The position numbers and the translations under genes were made by a program. DNA of 64,000 nucleotides from Atopsyche davidsoni (taxonomy: Eukaryota > Arthropoda > Insecta > Trichoptera > Hydrobiosidae). The notes beneath the pieces are model-generated. The model was not told where the DNA came from. It worked only from the letters and a program-made list of their open reading frames with translations, and did not search any database. Numbering within the stretch: the first letter of the stretch is position 1; each line of letters opens with the position of its first letter. Positions 51,485 to 61,288 of this stretch are shown piece after piece. Location of the stretch: positions 19,029,258-19,093,257 of the forward strand of contig JAILWY010000009.1 of the NCBI GenBank assembly GCA_022113835.1, read 5' to 3'.

Positions 51485-52329
51485 GTAGTAGTAAATAATA
51501 GTATAAAAATTATGATAATTTCGTCAATTTGGAGAAAATATCCAACGAATAATTATTTTTGATAGCAACTTTAAAATGTACATTTATAGCTAAAAATTGT
51601 GAACAGGTTCTACCCTGTTGTTTATTTTTCGTATTCTACCCGAATACGAAAAATATACTGCACCAATAGATAAAAATTCAATCCCAAAAGTTAGATGCAT
51701 TCCTTTTTCTAAAGAAAATTTTTTTTTCTTATAAATTAATTTTTTTATATGATAAATATGTGTTTTCCCAATTGATGTTTAGCAATTTGGAGATTATTAT
51801 GACCGGTGGATTTAGAACACTAAGCATTTAGGTGTCCTTTATTAAATTGGAAATAAAAGATTACAAATAAACCTATGGTAAAGAGATTAGTTTAAAAATT
51901 AAAACAATTAATTTTTTTAACAAACTTTTTAATAATCTCCAAACTCCTAAACTTTAATCGGGAAAACACCTATTTATCATATTAAGTGTCAATTTACAAG
52001 AGATAAAAAAGTCTTGTCTTTAGAAAAAAGAACGTATTTAACTTTAAGCATTAAAAATTTTTCTATTGATGCAGTAGATTTTTCGCAAAAAATTATCAAA
52101 AAACATGAAAATTGACCCATCAAAGGGATCAGCCACCATAAGATGCTATTTCAACTAGCTTTTATATGATTTTCTGGAAAGAATTATTTTTTGGAAAATT
52201 ATAACGGTGTAATTATTTTCGCTTACTGTTTAATTACTAAATATACTTTTTTTTAATTACAATTTTTTTTTTGATTACTAAATTTTTTTTTTGTCGAAGC
52301 ATGCTTGATTGCGTAAATCACGTCTTTGC
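51485..52329. repeat. long foldback element in AT-rich DNA
   Basis: Arms at about 51640-51800 and 51930-52110 are inverted relatives (ATGATAAATATGTGTTTTCCC against GGGAAAACACCTATTTATCAT), of the same family as 39895-40540. The rest is T-rich and without a gene. Confidence 0.6.
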
Positions 52330-52686
52330 TTACCAACTGTTTGATTTGTTTTCGACAGCCCTAAACGCTGCTGGCACTCTTCTAATCTGGAACGAAGATT
52401 GCAAGTTGTTGAATTGCCGCAGCATTTTGTTCGCAAAATTCAAGTGATTTGCGTAGTCCGTATCCTTCAATTCTTGCACCAATTGAATTTTATACGCTAT
52501 TAAATGCAAATCTTTCTTTAAAATCGAATGCAAAGACGATTTTTTAATGTTCGACGCTTGGCTTCGCTTTCGGATGGATAAAGTCCTGGTCGCGGACTGA
52601 TGAGGGCGACCAGAGGTTTTAATTTTAACCATCGCACTTGTATTTTCTAATGCTATCGTCACTTGGTGCATTGCGATACTCCGCAC
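52330..52686 (-). pseudogene. N-terminal fragment of a Tc1/mariner-like transposase
   Basis: Minus-strand frame with GRPHQSATRTLSIRKRSQAS, then SSLHSILKKDLHLIAYKIQL and FANKMLRQFN, the DNA-binding N terminus of the transposase group seen at 1.3-2.2 and 17.8-18.1 kb. The catalytic domain is missing. Sequence after FANKMLRQFN is unrelated. Confidence 0.7.
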
Positions 52687-53385
52687 GATACAAACGTTGA
52701 GCAGTCACTATTTAATCACCGTTACGATAATTCGCTCGTACGCAAAAAGCGCTATGCGTCCTCGGGTACTGCTCCATAGCAACTAAAACTCCACAAAATG
52801 GTGGACTCCACGACGCTCTCCCCGCGCCCCTCAGCCACTTCGAATCAACTTCAACGCTAAAACAAATACCCGATGCACTTTTTGGACATCCTGTTAGCGT
52901 GTTATCAACAATTTTCGTTCCAGATTAGAAGAGTATCAGCAGAGTAACGGTCACCATTTGGATAACATCACCTTTTTGAAATAATTTTCCACTTTGTATA
53001 CTTATAATCAACAATAAAATAAATACTTGATTACTAGTAGTTTTTGTTTTGCTGAACTAACAAATACCCGATGCACTTTTTGGACACACGGTACTTGTTT
53101 ATTTGCGGCATCTAAAGCGATTGTACTAGACGCACATTTTGAACTGTACCATAAGGGACTGGCTTTAGTAAAGAGTTTAGATTACACCGGAACAGGGAGG
53201 TAGTTATTGAAACGCACAAATTTTCACACTGATCTTTATTTCATAAATTGACATAGATATGGACAGAGTAATTCTTGTGCGAACGCTGCGCGAGATATCG
53301 TCAGTACCGGGCGACCGCCGGTCGAGTCTCACCGGTGGTCCTCAAGCGCGGCGCACCCGGGCCGTCCATATGAAACCGTGGGCTT
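52687..53385. other. subtelomeric boundary region with a 26-bp direct repeat
   Basis: ACAAATACCCGATGCACTTT (continuing TTGGACA) occurs at about 52862 and again at about 53065, probably transposon-end relics. GC content rises from about 53270 and the first telomere-retrotransposon copy begins at 53386. Confidence 0.55.
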
Positions 53386-54225
53386 GACCTTGACCGTCGA
53401 GGTACACAACCTCGACGAGTCGACGACGGCAGACGAGCTGGCCACCGCGCTAGCGGCGCAGGCCGGGTGTACGCCGGACGCGGTCGGAGCTGTCAAGTTC
53501 CTCCCGGCCCGAAACGGCACCAGAACGGGCCTGGCCGACGTTCCGACAGACGCAGCACAGACCGTCCTGGCAGCGGGCAAGATCCGCGTTGGATGGGTCA
53601 GCTGCCGAGTGCGAGAGCACCTGACAATCACCAGATGCTTCAGGTGCCTCAGGTCCTCGCCCCTTGGATCTACCGCGCCCACGGTCAGGTCACCTACCGG
53701 CTGACCCAACTTCTCACCGGGCACGGCTGCCTCGGCAGCTACCTGGCGAGGATAGGCCGGTCGGCAAGCGCACGTTGCCCGCTCTGCGACGACGACATCG
53801 ACGACGCAGAGCACGCGCTGTTCAAGTGCTGCGCTACCGAATCGGAGAGATGGCGGCTGCGTTGCAGAGCTGGCGTCGCATGGACGGTAGAAGAACTTGT
53901 CCCGTCCATGCTGGAACGCAAGACAGCCTGGGACGCAGTCACGGACTTCTGCGAGAAGGTCGTTCGCAAGAGAGAAGAACTGGAGAGGGCTCGACAAGCG
54001 AGCCCCTCCCAACCGCCGTGACCAAGCCTCCGTCTTCATGACTCGCCCCCCTCTACAGGAAGCATGAAGACGGAAGATCCATTATATATTTTTTCTATTT
54101 TTAATGTGTTATATGCTGCCTCTTCCCCCTTTACAGGAATGCAGCATATGAAATGATGAAATGCCTGCGGGGATCCTCCCCGCAGGGAAGGATGCTTACC
54201 TTTCAGCTATTTTGTTTTTTTTTCT

Positions 54226-54307
<82 letters not shown>

Positions 54308-54402
54308 GAAGGCTGTGCAGGAGAAAAATAAAGAGACGCCCCCGCAGTCTCGAGCAATACAACCGTGGGCCAAGCTGCGGGGAAAAAAAAAAAAAAAAAA
54401 AA
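53386..54402 (+). mobile_element. telomere retrotransposon copy A: ORF1 piece fused to ORF2 3' end
   Basis: 53386-53650 matches 57434-57698 of the full-length copy (ORF1). From 53652 it matches 60549 onward (ORF2 C terminus, 3'UTR). About 2.85 kb between them is missing, joined at GG with one extra A. The ORF2 stop is at 54021, then the 3'UTR with a 76-base T run (54227-54302) and a 20-base poly(A) (54383-54402) abutting GGTTAGG. The fusion is out of frame, so no functional protein. Confidence 0.92.
54227..54302 (+). repeat. 76-base poly(T) run in the 3'UTR of copy A
   Basis: The equivalent site in copies B and C has only 8-10 T. In the RNA it would be a poly(U) tract about 80 nt upstream of the poly(A) tail. 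Slippage or an assembly error is also possible. Confidence 0.9.
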
Positions 54403-54450
54403 GGTTAGGTTAGGTTAGGTTAGGTTAGGTTAGGTTAGGTTAGGTTAGGT
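54403..54450 (+). repeat. TTAGG telomeric repeats, about 10 units
   Basis: Perfect GGTTA units between the poly(A) of copy A and the truncated 5' end of copy B. Confidence 0.97.
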
Positions 54451-55872
54451 ACATAATGTACGATGCGGTGCTGCGAGTGGAGCTTCCCGACGGTGTCGAA
54501 GAGATTGGCTTCGCGGACGACATCGGCGTCGTGGCCGTCGCCAGAAAGATGTCGGACCTGGAGGCCAATCTAAACGAAGCGCTGCGGAGGATCGCCCAGG
54601 CACTGGGGGACCACCACCTGGAACTGGCAGCGCACAAGACCGAGGCGGTAATGCTTGTAGGAAGACGCAAGCACGAGCCGCCGCGAATAACCGTCGGCGA
54701 CGCGGTCATCACACCGCAAAAATCGGTCAGATACCTGGGCGTGTACTTCGACGGGTCCCTGAAGTACACGGCCCACATCCGCAGAGCCGCGGAGAAAGCC
54801 GCGGGAACCACCGCTGCGCTTTCGCGGATCCTGCTGAACGTGCAGGGTCCGCAGGAACAGAAGCGGAAGCTGCTCGCTAGTGTGGCCCAAGCCCAAATGC
54901 TCTTCGGCGCCGAAGTCTGGGCGCCGAGCATGCGGATGGCACACTACCGCAGCATGCTTGGAAGCGTGCAGCGGCGTGCGGCGCTCTGCGTCATATACGG
55001 ATACCGCACGGTATCGGCCGATGCGGCGCTCGTGCTCGCGGGGATTCCGCCCATCGACCTTCTCGCAGAGGAACGAAAGGCCATCTTCGAGGACGCCGGT
55101 GATCGCGACACCGCGCGCGCGAACGCGAGGGCAACGACCGTGCAGAAGTGGCAGGATCGCTGGAGCGAGTCACTTAAGGGGCGATGGACGCAGCGGTTGA
55201 TCCCGGTCCTCGCCCCTTGGATCTACCGCGCCCACGGTCAGGTCACCTACCGGCTGACCCAACTTCTCACCGGGCACGGCTGCCTCGGCAGCTACCTGGT
55301 GAGGATAGGCCGGTCGGCAAGCGCACGTTGCCCGCTCTGCGACGACGACATCGACGACGCAGAGCACGCGCTGTTCAAGTGCTGCGCTACCGAATCGGAG
55401 AGATGGCGGCTGCGTTGCAGAGCTGGCGTCACATGGACGGTGGAAGGATTAGTCCCGTCCATGTTGAAACGCAAGGCAGCCTGGGACGCAGTCTCGGACT
55501 TCTGCGAGAAGGTAGTCCGCAAGAAAGAAGAACTGGAGAGGGCTCGGCAAGCGAGCCCCTCTCAACCGCCGTGACCAAGCCTCCGTCTTCATGACTCGCC
55601 CCCCCTCTACAGGAAGCATGAAGACGGAAGACCTATTATTGTATTGAATATTAACTATGTGTAATATGCTGCCTCTTCCCCCTTTACAGGAATGCAGCAT
55701 ATGAGTCGATGAGATGCCTGCGGGGATCCTCCCCGCAGGGAAGGATGCTTACTTTTCAGCTCTTTTGTTTTTTACTGTAATTTTTTTTTTAATTTGAAGG
55801 CTGTGTAGAAGAAAAATAAAGAGACGCCCCCGCAGTCTCGAGCAATACAACCGTGGGCCAAGCTGCGGGCGG

Positions 55873-55914
<42 letters not shown>
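54451..55914 (+). mobile_element. telomere retrotransposon copy B, 5'-truncated
   Basis: Begins at the position equal to 59795 of the full-length copy and runs without indels (offset 5344) to the ORF2 stop at 55574, then 3'UTR and a 42-base poly(A) (55873-55914). The remaining ORF2 frame (from 54456) keeps EIGFADDIGVVA (RT catalytic FADD) and the C-terminal CCHC knuckle. Differences from copy C are scattered substitutions, so it is recent. Confidence 0.94.
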
Positions 55915-55916
<2 letters not shown>

Positions 55917-56075
55917 GGTTAGGTTAGGTTAGGTTAGGTTAGGTTAGGTTAGGTTAGGTTAGGTTAGGTTAGGTTAGGTTAGGTTAGGTTAGGTTAGGTT
56001 AGGTTAGGTTAGGTTAGGTTAGGTTAGGTTAGGTTAGGTTAGGTTAGGTTAGGTTAGGTTAGGTTAGGTTAGGTT
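55915..56075 (+). repeat. TTAGG telomeric repeats, about 32 units
   Basis: Perfect array between copy B poly(A) and the 5' end of the full-length copy C (GGGGTGCAAAGCC). Confidence 0.97.
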
Positions 56076-56498
56076 GGGGTGCAAAGCCGGACTCAGACCT
56101 CCTCGTGGTGCACCCTGGGAGCAGACAGGTGGAACGGCCATCTCTCAGCTGGCTTAGGTCAGAAGAGCGATGTTCGAACCGCTTGGATGCTGCTAACCTA
56201 GCTCCGCTAGGAGAGCCGCACTCGGGTCCTCCTTCCAAAACGCCTCTATGGAAGGAGACTCAGCCGTGACAGGGAGCCCCCCAGCGATGCAAATCGTTGG
56301 GCCCTGACGCGCAACCCACCCAACCCCACGGTGTCAGACATCGTGCCTACGGGGTGAATGGTACAAGGTGGTTAAACAATTGTATCATTAACGATTCCCT
56401 CGAGGTACTTGGCGTCCCCTCGTTGTATCTAGCCTCCCTGGCGTAAGCGGGCTCTGCGGCAGGGGAAACTTATTTCCCAGCTTTACGTGGGAACCAAA

Positions 56499-57935
56499 AT
56501 GAAGAACTCAAATACAAAACAATCTGATCAGACACTGGCGACGAACCTTAGCTCGATATCTGACAACCTACCGGAACTGGACCTAGAATTTGCCTGGCAG
56601 CTAGAAAAGCTCGCCAGGAAATTGGATGCGGCAGTCATGCCGAACACTAACTTAACGTTAAAGGCGGCAATACAACTGCTGCGCCCGGCCACACTGGCGT
56701 GGATCAAGCGTGTCGCCGCGCGCACCTCGACCATCCCAGCACCAATACCTGTGGCAAGACCTGCAAACTCAAGGGCTTCGCTACCAGGCACATATGCCAT
56801 GGCGGCAGCTGTCCCTGCGCACAAGTCGACTTGCAATCCCCCCACTTACAAAACGGGGAAAGTAGCGGCCAGACCGCAGCACAGCCGGCGACAGCCCCCC
56901 ACAGAGGCAACAGCAGGAACGAGAAAGACCGCTGCAGCAGCACCAAAGACTGCAGCGGCGGCACCGATAGCAGCGCCACGAAAAAAAGCGACAATAGCAC
57001 GGACACCAGGAACAGCAGCAGCCCTGCCAACAGCAGCAGCAGCACCATCAACAGTAGTAGCAGCAGCAGCACCGTTGGCAGTGACAACGGACCCTCAGAA
57101 GAACGACGACGGCGGCTTCACCATCGTCAAAAGGCGGGCCGCCAAAAAGCGCCCTCCTGAACCCCCGCAGACCAGAATGCGATTCCCGGCGCGAAAATTG
57201 CCAGCCGTGGAGATACGTCCCCTCAACGGGAAGACCGCCGCAGAGACGATCTCCGCGGTGAAGACTGCGGTCAGGCCGGACGAGCAAGGCGCCAACGTCC
57301 GGACTGTCCGCAAGACCCGCGCAGGCCACATCGTGGTCGAGCTGGACGGGGCGAATGCCGATACGGCCACCAAATTTGCCAAGGCGGTAGCCGGCGTTCT
57401 GGGCGAGAACGCCAGCGTCAAGAGCCTCGGCACGACCTTGACCGTCGAGGTACACAACCTCGACGAGTCGACGACGGCAGACGAGCTGGCCACCGCGCTA
57501 GCGGCGCAGGCCGGGTGTACGCCGGACGCGGTCGGAGCTGTCAAGTTCCTCCCGGCCCGAAACGGCACCAGAACGGGCCTGGCCGACGTTTCGACAGACG
57601 CAGCACAGACCGTCCTGGCAGCGGGCAAGATCCGCGTTGGATGGGTCAGCTGCCGAGTGCGGGAGCACCTGACAATCACCAGATGCTTCAGGTGCCTCGG
57701 CTTCGGCCACGCTGCGCCAAACTGCAGAGGCCCGGACAAGAGCAAGCAGTGCTTCACCTGCGGCCGACCCGGGCACAAGGCCAAAGAGTGCCGAAACAGG
57801 CCGAAGTGCCCGACATGCGTCGCAGCAGGCAAAAGAAGCGACCACGCCCAAGGAAGCGGAAAATGTGAGGCATTCAGGAACTACCTGAATGCCTACCGCA
57901 AGCACACCGATGTCTCTGCGCGTCCTGCAAATTAA
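56499..57935 (+). CDS. ORF1 (Gag-like nucleic-acid-binding protein) of the telomere retrotransposon, 478 aa
   Basis: Starts at ATG 56499 (MKNSNTKQSDQTLA). A low-complexity Ala/Thr/Pro-rich middle (about residues 140-200) is followed by EIRPLNGKTAAETISAVKTA, part of the conserved central domain of R1-type ORF1 proteins. Three zinc knuckles end the protein: CFRCLGFGHAAPNC (from about residue 396), CFTCGRPGHKAKEC and a longer CPTCVAAGKRSDHAQ-type. Such proteins package the RNA and, in TRAS/SART, bring it to telomeres. The stop codon overlaps the start of ORF2 by up to 47 nt, suggesting coupled translation. Confidence 0.93.
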   Translation: MKNSNTKQSDQTLATNLSSISDNLPELDLEFAWQLEKLARKLDAAVMPNTNLTLKAAIQLLRPATLAWIKRVAARTSTIPAPIPVARPANSRASLPGTYAMAAAVPAHKSTCNPPTYKTGKVAARPQHSRRQPPTEATAGTRKTAAAAPKTAAAAPIAAPRKKATIARTPGTAAALPTAAAAPSTVVAAAAPLAVTTDPQKNDDGGFTIVKRRAAKKRPPEPPQTRMRFPARKLPAVEIRPLNGKTAAETISAVKTAVRPDEQGANVRTVRKTRAGHIVVELDGANADTATKFAKAVAGVLGENASVKSLGTTLTVEVHNLDESTTADELATALAAQAGCTPDAVGAVKFLPARNGTRTGLADVSTDAAQTVLAAGKIRVGWVSCRVREHLTITRCFRCLGFGHAAPNCRGPDKSKQCFTCGRPGHKAKECRNRPKCPTCVAAGKRSDHAQGSGKCEAFRNYLNAYRKHTDVSARPAN

Positions 57936-60918
57936 TCTTAACCATTGCAGGGCGGCGCAGGCGCTGCTGGAGCAGAAAGCGCGGGAGCTGCAGGCGGACA
58001 TCATCATAGCCTGCGAGCAGCACCGCACTCCGGCAAGCGCCAGGTGGAGGGCCGACGCGACGGGGCTGACAGCCGTAGCCACAGCCGGCGACACCCCCGT
58101 CGAAGAGATCGGCACCGCGGGGCAAGGCTTCACATGGATCCGGGTCGGAGGTATACGCGTGTACTCGTGCTACGTTTCACCTAACGTGGCGTACGCAGAG
58201 TACGAAGCGTACCTCGCCCGGCTCGAGCAGGACGTCCGGACGCACGCAGGTGAAGTCATCATCGCCGGCGACTTCAACGCGAAGGCCGTCGAATGGGGAG
58301 CGCGGTCGACGACCCGGAAAGGAGCGGCACTCGCCGACATGACGGCTGGACTGGGCCTCGTCGTGTGCAATAACGGCACCTGCACGTTCCGGAGGGGCTC
58401 GTCAGAGTCTATATTAGACCTGACGTTCGCAAGCCCGGGAACCGCACGATCGCTCGAGGGTTGGAGGGTATTGGAGGAAGAGTCGTTGAGCGACCACCTC
58501 TACATATCCTTCACCCTCAACACGACGGCGCCCACCCACCCAGCTGTGCCACCACCGCCCCGAGGACCGGCCTGGAGCCTGCGGAAGCTGGACGCGGAGA
58601 AATTCGCGGACAGCTTCAAGCGGCACGGGGAAGACACCATCAGCGAGGATCCGGAAGCGGCGGCGTGCGCTCTCGTCGCGAGGACCCGGAAGGCGTGCGA
58701 CGCGTCCATGCCGCGCAAGTGGTTCCACCCGACCAGAAGACCCGTCCACTGGTGGTCTGAGGAGATCGCTTCTCTGCGGAAGCAGTCCATGGCTGCCAGA
58801 AGGGCACTGCAGAGGAAGAGACCAAAGGCAGGAGGAACCCTGGACTGCACGATGGAGATCGAAGCGTATAGAAGCGCAAAGAAAGCGCTCACGATCTCCA
58901 TCAAGGCCGCGAAGGAGCGAAGCTGGGAGAAGCTGTGCGCCTCGATTGACGATGACCCCTGGGGACTCCCCTACAGGCTCGTCATGAAGAGGCTGCACAC
59001 TCCTCAGATTATCCCGGGCATCACCCTGCCCGGTCGGGTGGACGCCATACTGGACGCTCTGTTCCCAACGCGCCCTGACGGCGGGCGACCTGCGGTCATC
59101 GTAGCTCCGGACGAAGAGATCCCACTCTTCACCGTGCCGGAGCTGAAGATCGCCGCGAGTCGCCTCCCCAACGCCAAGGCGCCCGGACCCGACGGAATCC
59201 CCAACGAGATCGTGAAGAGGACCGTGCGCGAAGATCCTGCGGCGCTGCTCGCGGTCTTCAACACCTGTCTAACGAAGGCCACGTTCCCGGGGTGCTGGAA
59301 GACCGCGCGCCTAGCGCTGGTGCGCAAAGGAGACAAGCCGGTCGATCTCGCGTCTTCCTACCGACCATTGTGCCTCCTCGACAGCTTCGGGAAGCTCTTC
59401 GAAAGACTGATACACTCCAGACTGGACTCGTACATCGAGACCGAGGGCTGCCTGTCCGAGTCTCAGTACGGGTTCAGGAGGGGTAGGTCCACGGCGGACG
59501 CCATCACGAGGGTCCACCGCAGGGCCGAGATGGCAAACGCGGGGACCTGGCGGACAAGACAGTACTGCGTGCTCGTAACGCTTGACGTTAAAAACGCCTT
59601 CAACAGCGCCCCATGGGAGAAGATCATGGAGGCGCTGGAGAAGAAAGGCGTCGAGCCGCACGTGCGAGCTGTCGTGGACAGTTACTTTCGAGACCGCAGC
59701 GTGCATTACACTCCCACAGGTGGAATAACCAGAACCACCAGAACCACCACATGCGGAGTGCCACAGGGGTCGGTCCTCGGACCGCTCCTGTGGAACATAA
59801 TGTACGATGCGGTGCTGCGAGTGGAGCTTCCCGACGGTGTCGAAGAGATTGGCTTCGCGGACGACATCGGCGTCGTGGCCGTCGCCAGAAAGATGTCGGA
59901 TCTGCAGGCCAATCTTAACGAAGCGCTGCGGAGGATCGCCCAGGCCCTGGGGGACCACCACCTGGAGCTGGCAGCGCACAAGACCGAGGCGGTAATGCTT
60001 GTAGGAAGGCGCAAGCACGAGCCGCCGCGAATAACCGTCGGCGACGCGGTCATCACCCCGCAAAAATCGGTCAGATACCTGGGCGTGTACTTCGACGGGT
60101 CCCTGAAGTACACGGCCCACATCCGCAGAGCCGCGGAGAAAGCCGCGGGAACCACCGCTGCGCTTTCGCGGATCCTGCTGAACGTGCAGGGTCCGCAGGA
60201 ACAGAAGCGGAAGCTGCTCGCTAGTGTGGCCCAATCCCAAATGCTCTTCGGCGCCGAAGTCTGGGCGCCGAGCATGCGGATGGCACACTACCGCAGCATG
60301 CTATCAAGCGTGCAGCGGCGTGCGGCGCTCCGCGTCATATGCGGATACCGCACGGTATCGGCCGATGCGGCGCTCGTGCTCGCGGGGATTCCGCCCATCG
60401 ACCTTCTCGCAGAGGAACGAAAGGCCATCTTCGAGGACGCCGGTGATCGCGACACCGCGCGCGCGAACGCGAGGGCAACGACCGTGCAGAAGTGGCAGGA
60501 TCGCTGGAGCGAGTCACTTAAGGGGCGATGGACGCAGCGGTTGATCCCGGTCCTCGCCCCTTGGATCTACCGCACCCACGGTCAGGTCACCTACCGGCTG
60601 ACCCAACTTCTCACCGGGCACGGCTGCCTCGGCAGCTACCTGGCGAGGATAGGCCGGTCGGCAAGCGCACGTTGCCCGCTCTGCGACGACGACATCGACG
60701 ACGCAGAGCACGCGCTGTTCAAGTGCTGCGCTACCGAATCGGAGAGATGGCGGCTGCGTTGCAGAGCTGGCGTCGCATGGACGGTAGAAGAACTTGTCCC
60801 GTCCATGTTGGAACGCAAGACAGCCTGGGACGCAGTCACGGACTTCTGCGAGAAGGTCCAGCGCAAGAGAGAAGAATTGGAGAGGGCTCGACAAGTGAGC
60901 CCCCCCCAACCGCCATGA
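57889..60918 (+). CDS. ORF2 (endonuclease and reverse transcriptase) of the telomere retrotransposon, about 1,009 aa
   Basis: Two in-frame ATGs overlap the ORF1 end: 57889, and 57910 (MSLRVLQINLNHCRAAQ, where most relatives begin). The N-terminal apurinic-like endonuclease has LQINLNHC, IIACEQH, IIAGDFNAKAVEWG (about residue 125), SILDLTF and SDHLY (about 200); it would cut the telomeric target. Reverse transcriptase follows with KAPGPDGIPNEIVK, SYRPLCLLDSFGKLFERLI, CGVPQGSVLGPLLW and catalytic GFADDIG (about 655; FADD instead of the commoner YADD). A C-terminal CPLCDDDIDDAEHALFKC knuckle is near residue 930. No stop or frameshift, so potentially active. Confidence 0.95.
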   Translation: MPTASTPMSLRVLQINLNHCRAAQALLEQKARELQADIIIACEQHRTPASARWRADATGLTAVATAGDTPVEEIGTAGQGFTWIRVGGIRVYSCYVSPNVAYAEYEAYLARLEQDVRTHAGEVIIAGDFNAKAVEWGARSTTRKGAALADMTAGLGLVVCNNGTCTFRRGSSESILDLTFASPGTARSLEGWRVLEEESLSDHLYISFTLNTTAPTHPAVPPPPRGPAWSLRKLDAEKFADSFKRHGEDTISEDPEAAACALVARTRKACDASMPRKWFHPTRRPVHWWSEEIASLRKQSMAARRALQRKRPKAGGTLDCTMEIEAYRSAKKALTISIKAAKERSWEKLCASIDDDPWGLPYRLVMKRLHTPQIIPGITLPGRVDAILDALFPTRPDGGRPAVIVAPDEEIPLFTVPELKIAASRLPNAKAPGPDGIPNEIVKRTVREDPAALLAVFNTCLTKATFPGCWKTARLALVRKGDKPVDLASSYRPLCLLDSFGKLFERLIHSRLDSYIETEGCLSESQYGFRRGRSTADAITRVHRRAEMANAGTWRTRQYCVLVTLDVKNAFNSAPWEKIMEALEKKGVEPHVRAVVDSYFRDRSVHYTPTGGITRTTRTTTCGVPQGSVLGPLLWNIMYDAVLRVELPDGVEEIGFADDIGVVAVARKMSDLQANLNEALRRIAQALGDHHLELAAHKTEAVMLVGRRKHEPPRITVGDAVITPQKSVRYLGVYFDGSLKYTAHIRRAAEKAAGTTAALSRILLNVQGPQEQKRKLLASVAQSQMLFGAEVWAPSMRMAHYRSMLSSVQRRAALRVICGYRTVSADAALVLAGIPPIDLLAEERKAIFEDAGDRDTARANARATTVQKWQDRWSESLKGRWTQRLIPVLAPWIYRTHGQVTYRLTQLLTGHGCLGSYLARIGRSASARCPLCDDDIDDAEHALFKCCATESERWRLRCRAGVAWTVEELVPSMLERKTAWDAVTDFCEKVQRKREELERARQVSPPQPP

Positions 60919-61211
60919 CCAAGCCTCCGTCTTCATGACTCGCCCCCCTCTACAGGAAGCATGAAGACGGAAGACCTATTATTGTATTGAATTTTAACTA
61001 TGTGTAATATGCTGCCTCTTCCCCCCCTTTACAGGAATGCAGCATATGAGTCGATGAGATGCCTGCGGGGATCTTCCCCGCAGGGAAAGATGATTACTTT
61101 CCAGCCTTTATTGTTTTTTACTGTATTTTTTTTATTTGAAGGCTGTACGGGAGAAAATAAAGAGACGCCCCCGCAGTCTCGAGCAATACAACCGTGGGCC
61201 AAGCTGCGGGG
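60919..61211 (+). promoter_or_regulatory. 3'UTR with three stem-loops
   Basis: SL1: CCGTCTTCATG / CATGAAGACGG (60927-60970). SL2: ATATGCTGC / GCAGCATAT (61007-61047). SL3: CCTGCGGGGA / TCCCCGCAGG with a 3-base loop (61062-61084). The loops of SL1 and SL2 share a C-run followed by TACAGGAA. All three are present in copies A and B as well. 3'UTR structure is needed for target-primed reverse transcription in related elements; a role here is inferred. Confidence 0.8.

Positions 61212-61286
<75 letters not shown>

Positions 61287-61288
<2 letters not shown>

Larger units (their letters stand above)
56076..61286 (+). mobile_element. telomere retrotransposon copy C, full length (R1 clade, TRAS/SART type)
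   Basis: A complete 5.2-kb non-LTR element: 5'UTR 56076-56498, ORF1, ORF2, a 3'UTR with three stem-loops and a 75-base poly(A) (61212-61286), bounded on both sides by TTAGG. Both ORFs are open. Site specificity for TTAGG plus apurinic-type endonuclease, CCHC knuckles in ORF1 and a C-terminal CCHC in ORF2 are the features of TRAS and SART. Which of the two it is nearer I cannot say without alignment. The coding strand equals the TTAGG strand, so first-strand nicking must occur on CCTAA. Confidence 0.95.

Noticed and set aside
54153..54413. Phe-rich then Lys-rich small protein
   Set aside because: Translation of the poly(T) run and poly(A) tail in the 3'UTR of copy A.
57095..60936. Several minus-strand frames of 100-325 residues across ORF1 and ORF2
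   Set aside because: GC-rich antisense shadows of the telomere retrotransposon; no independent domain.
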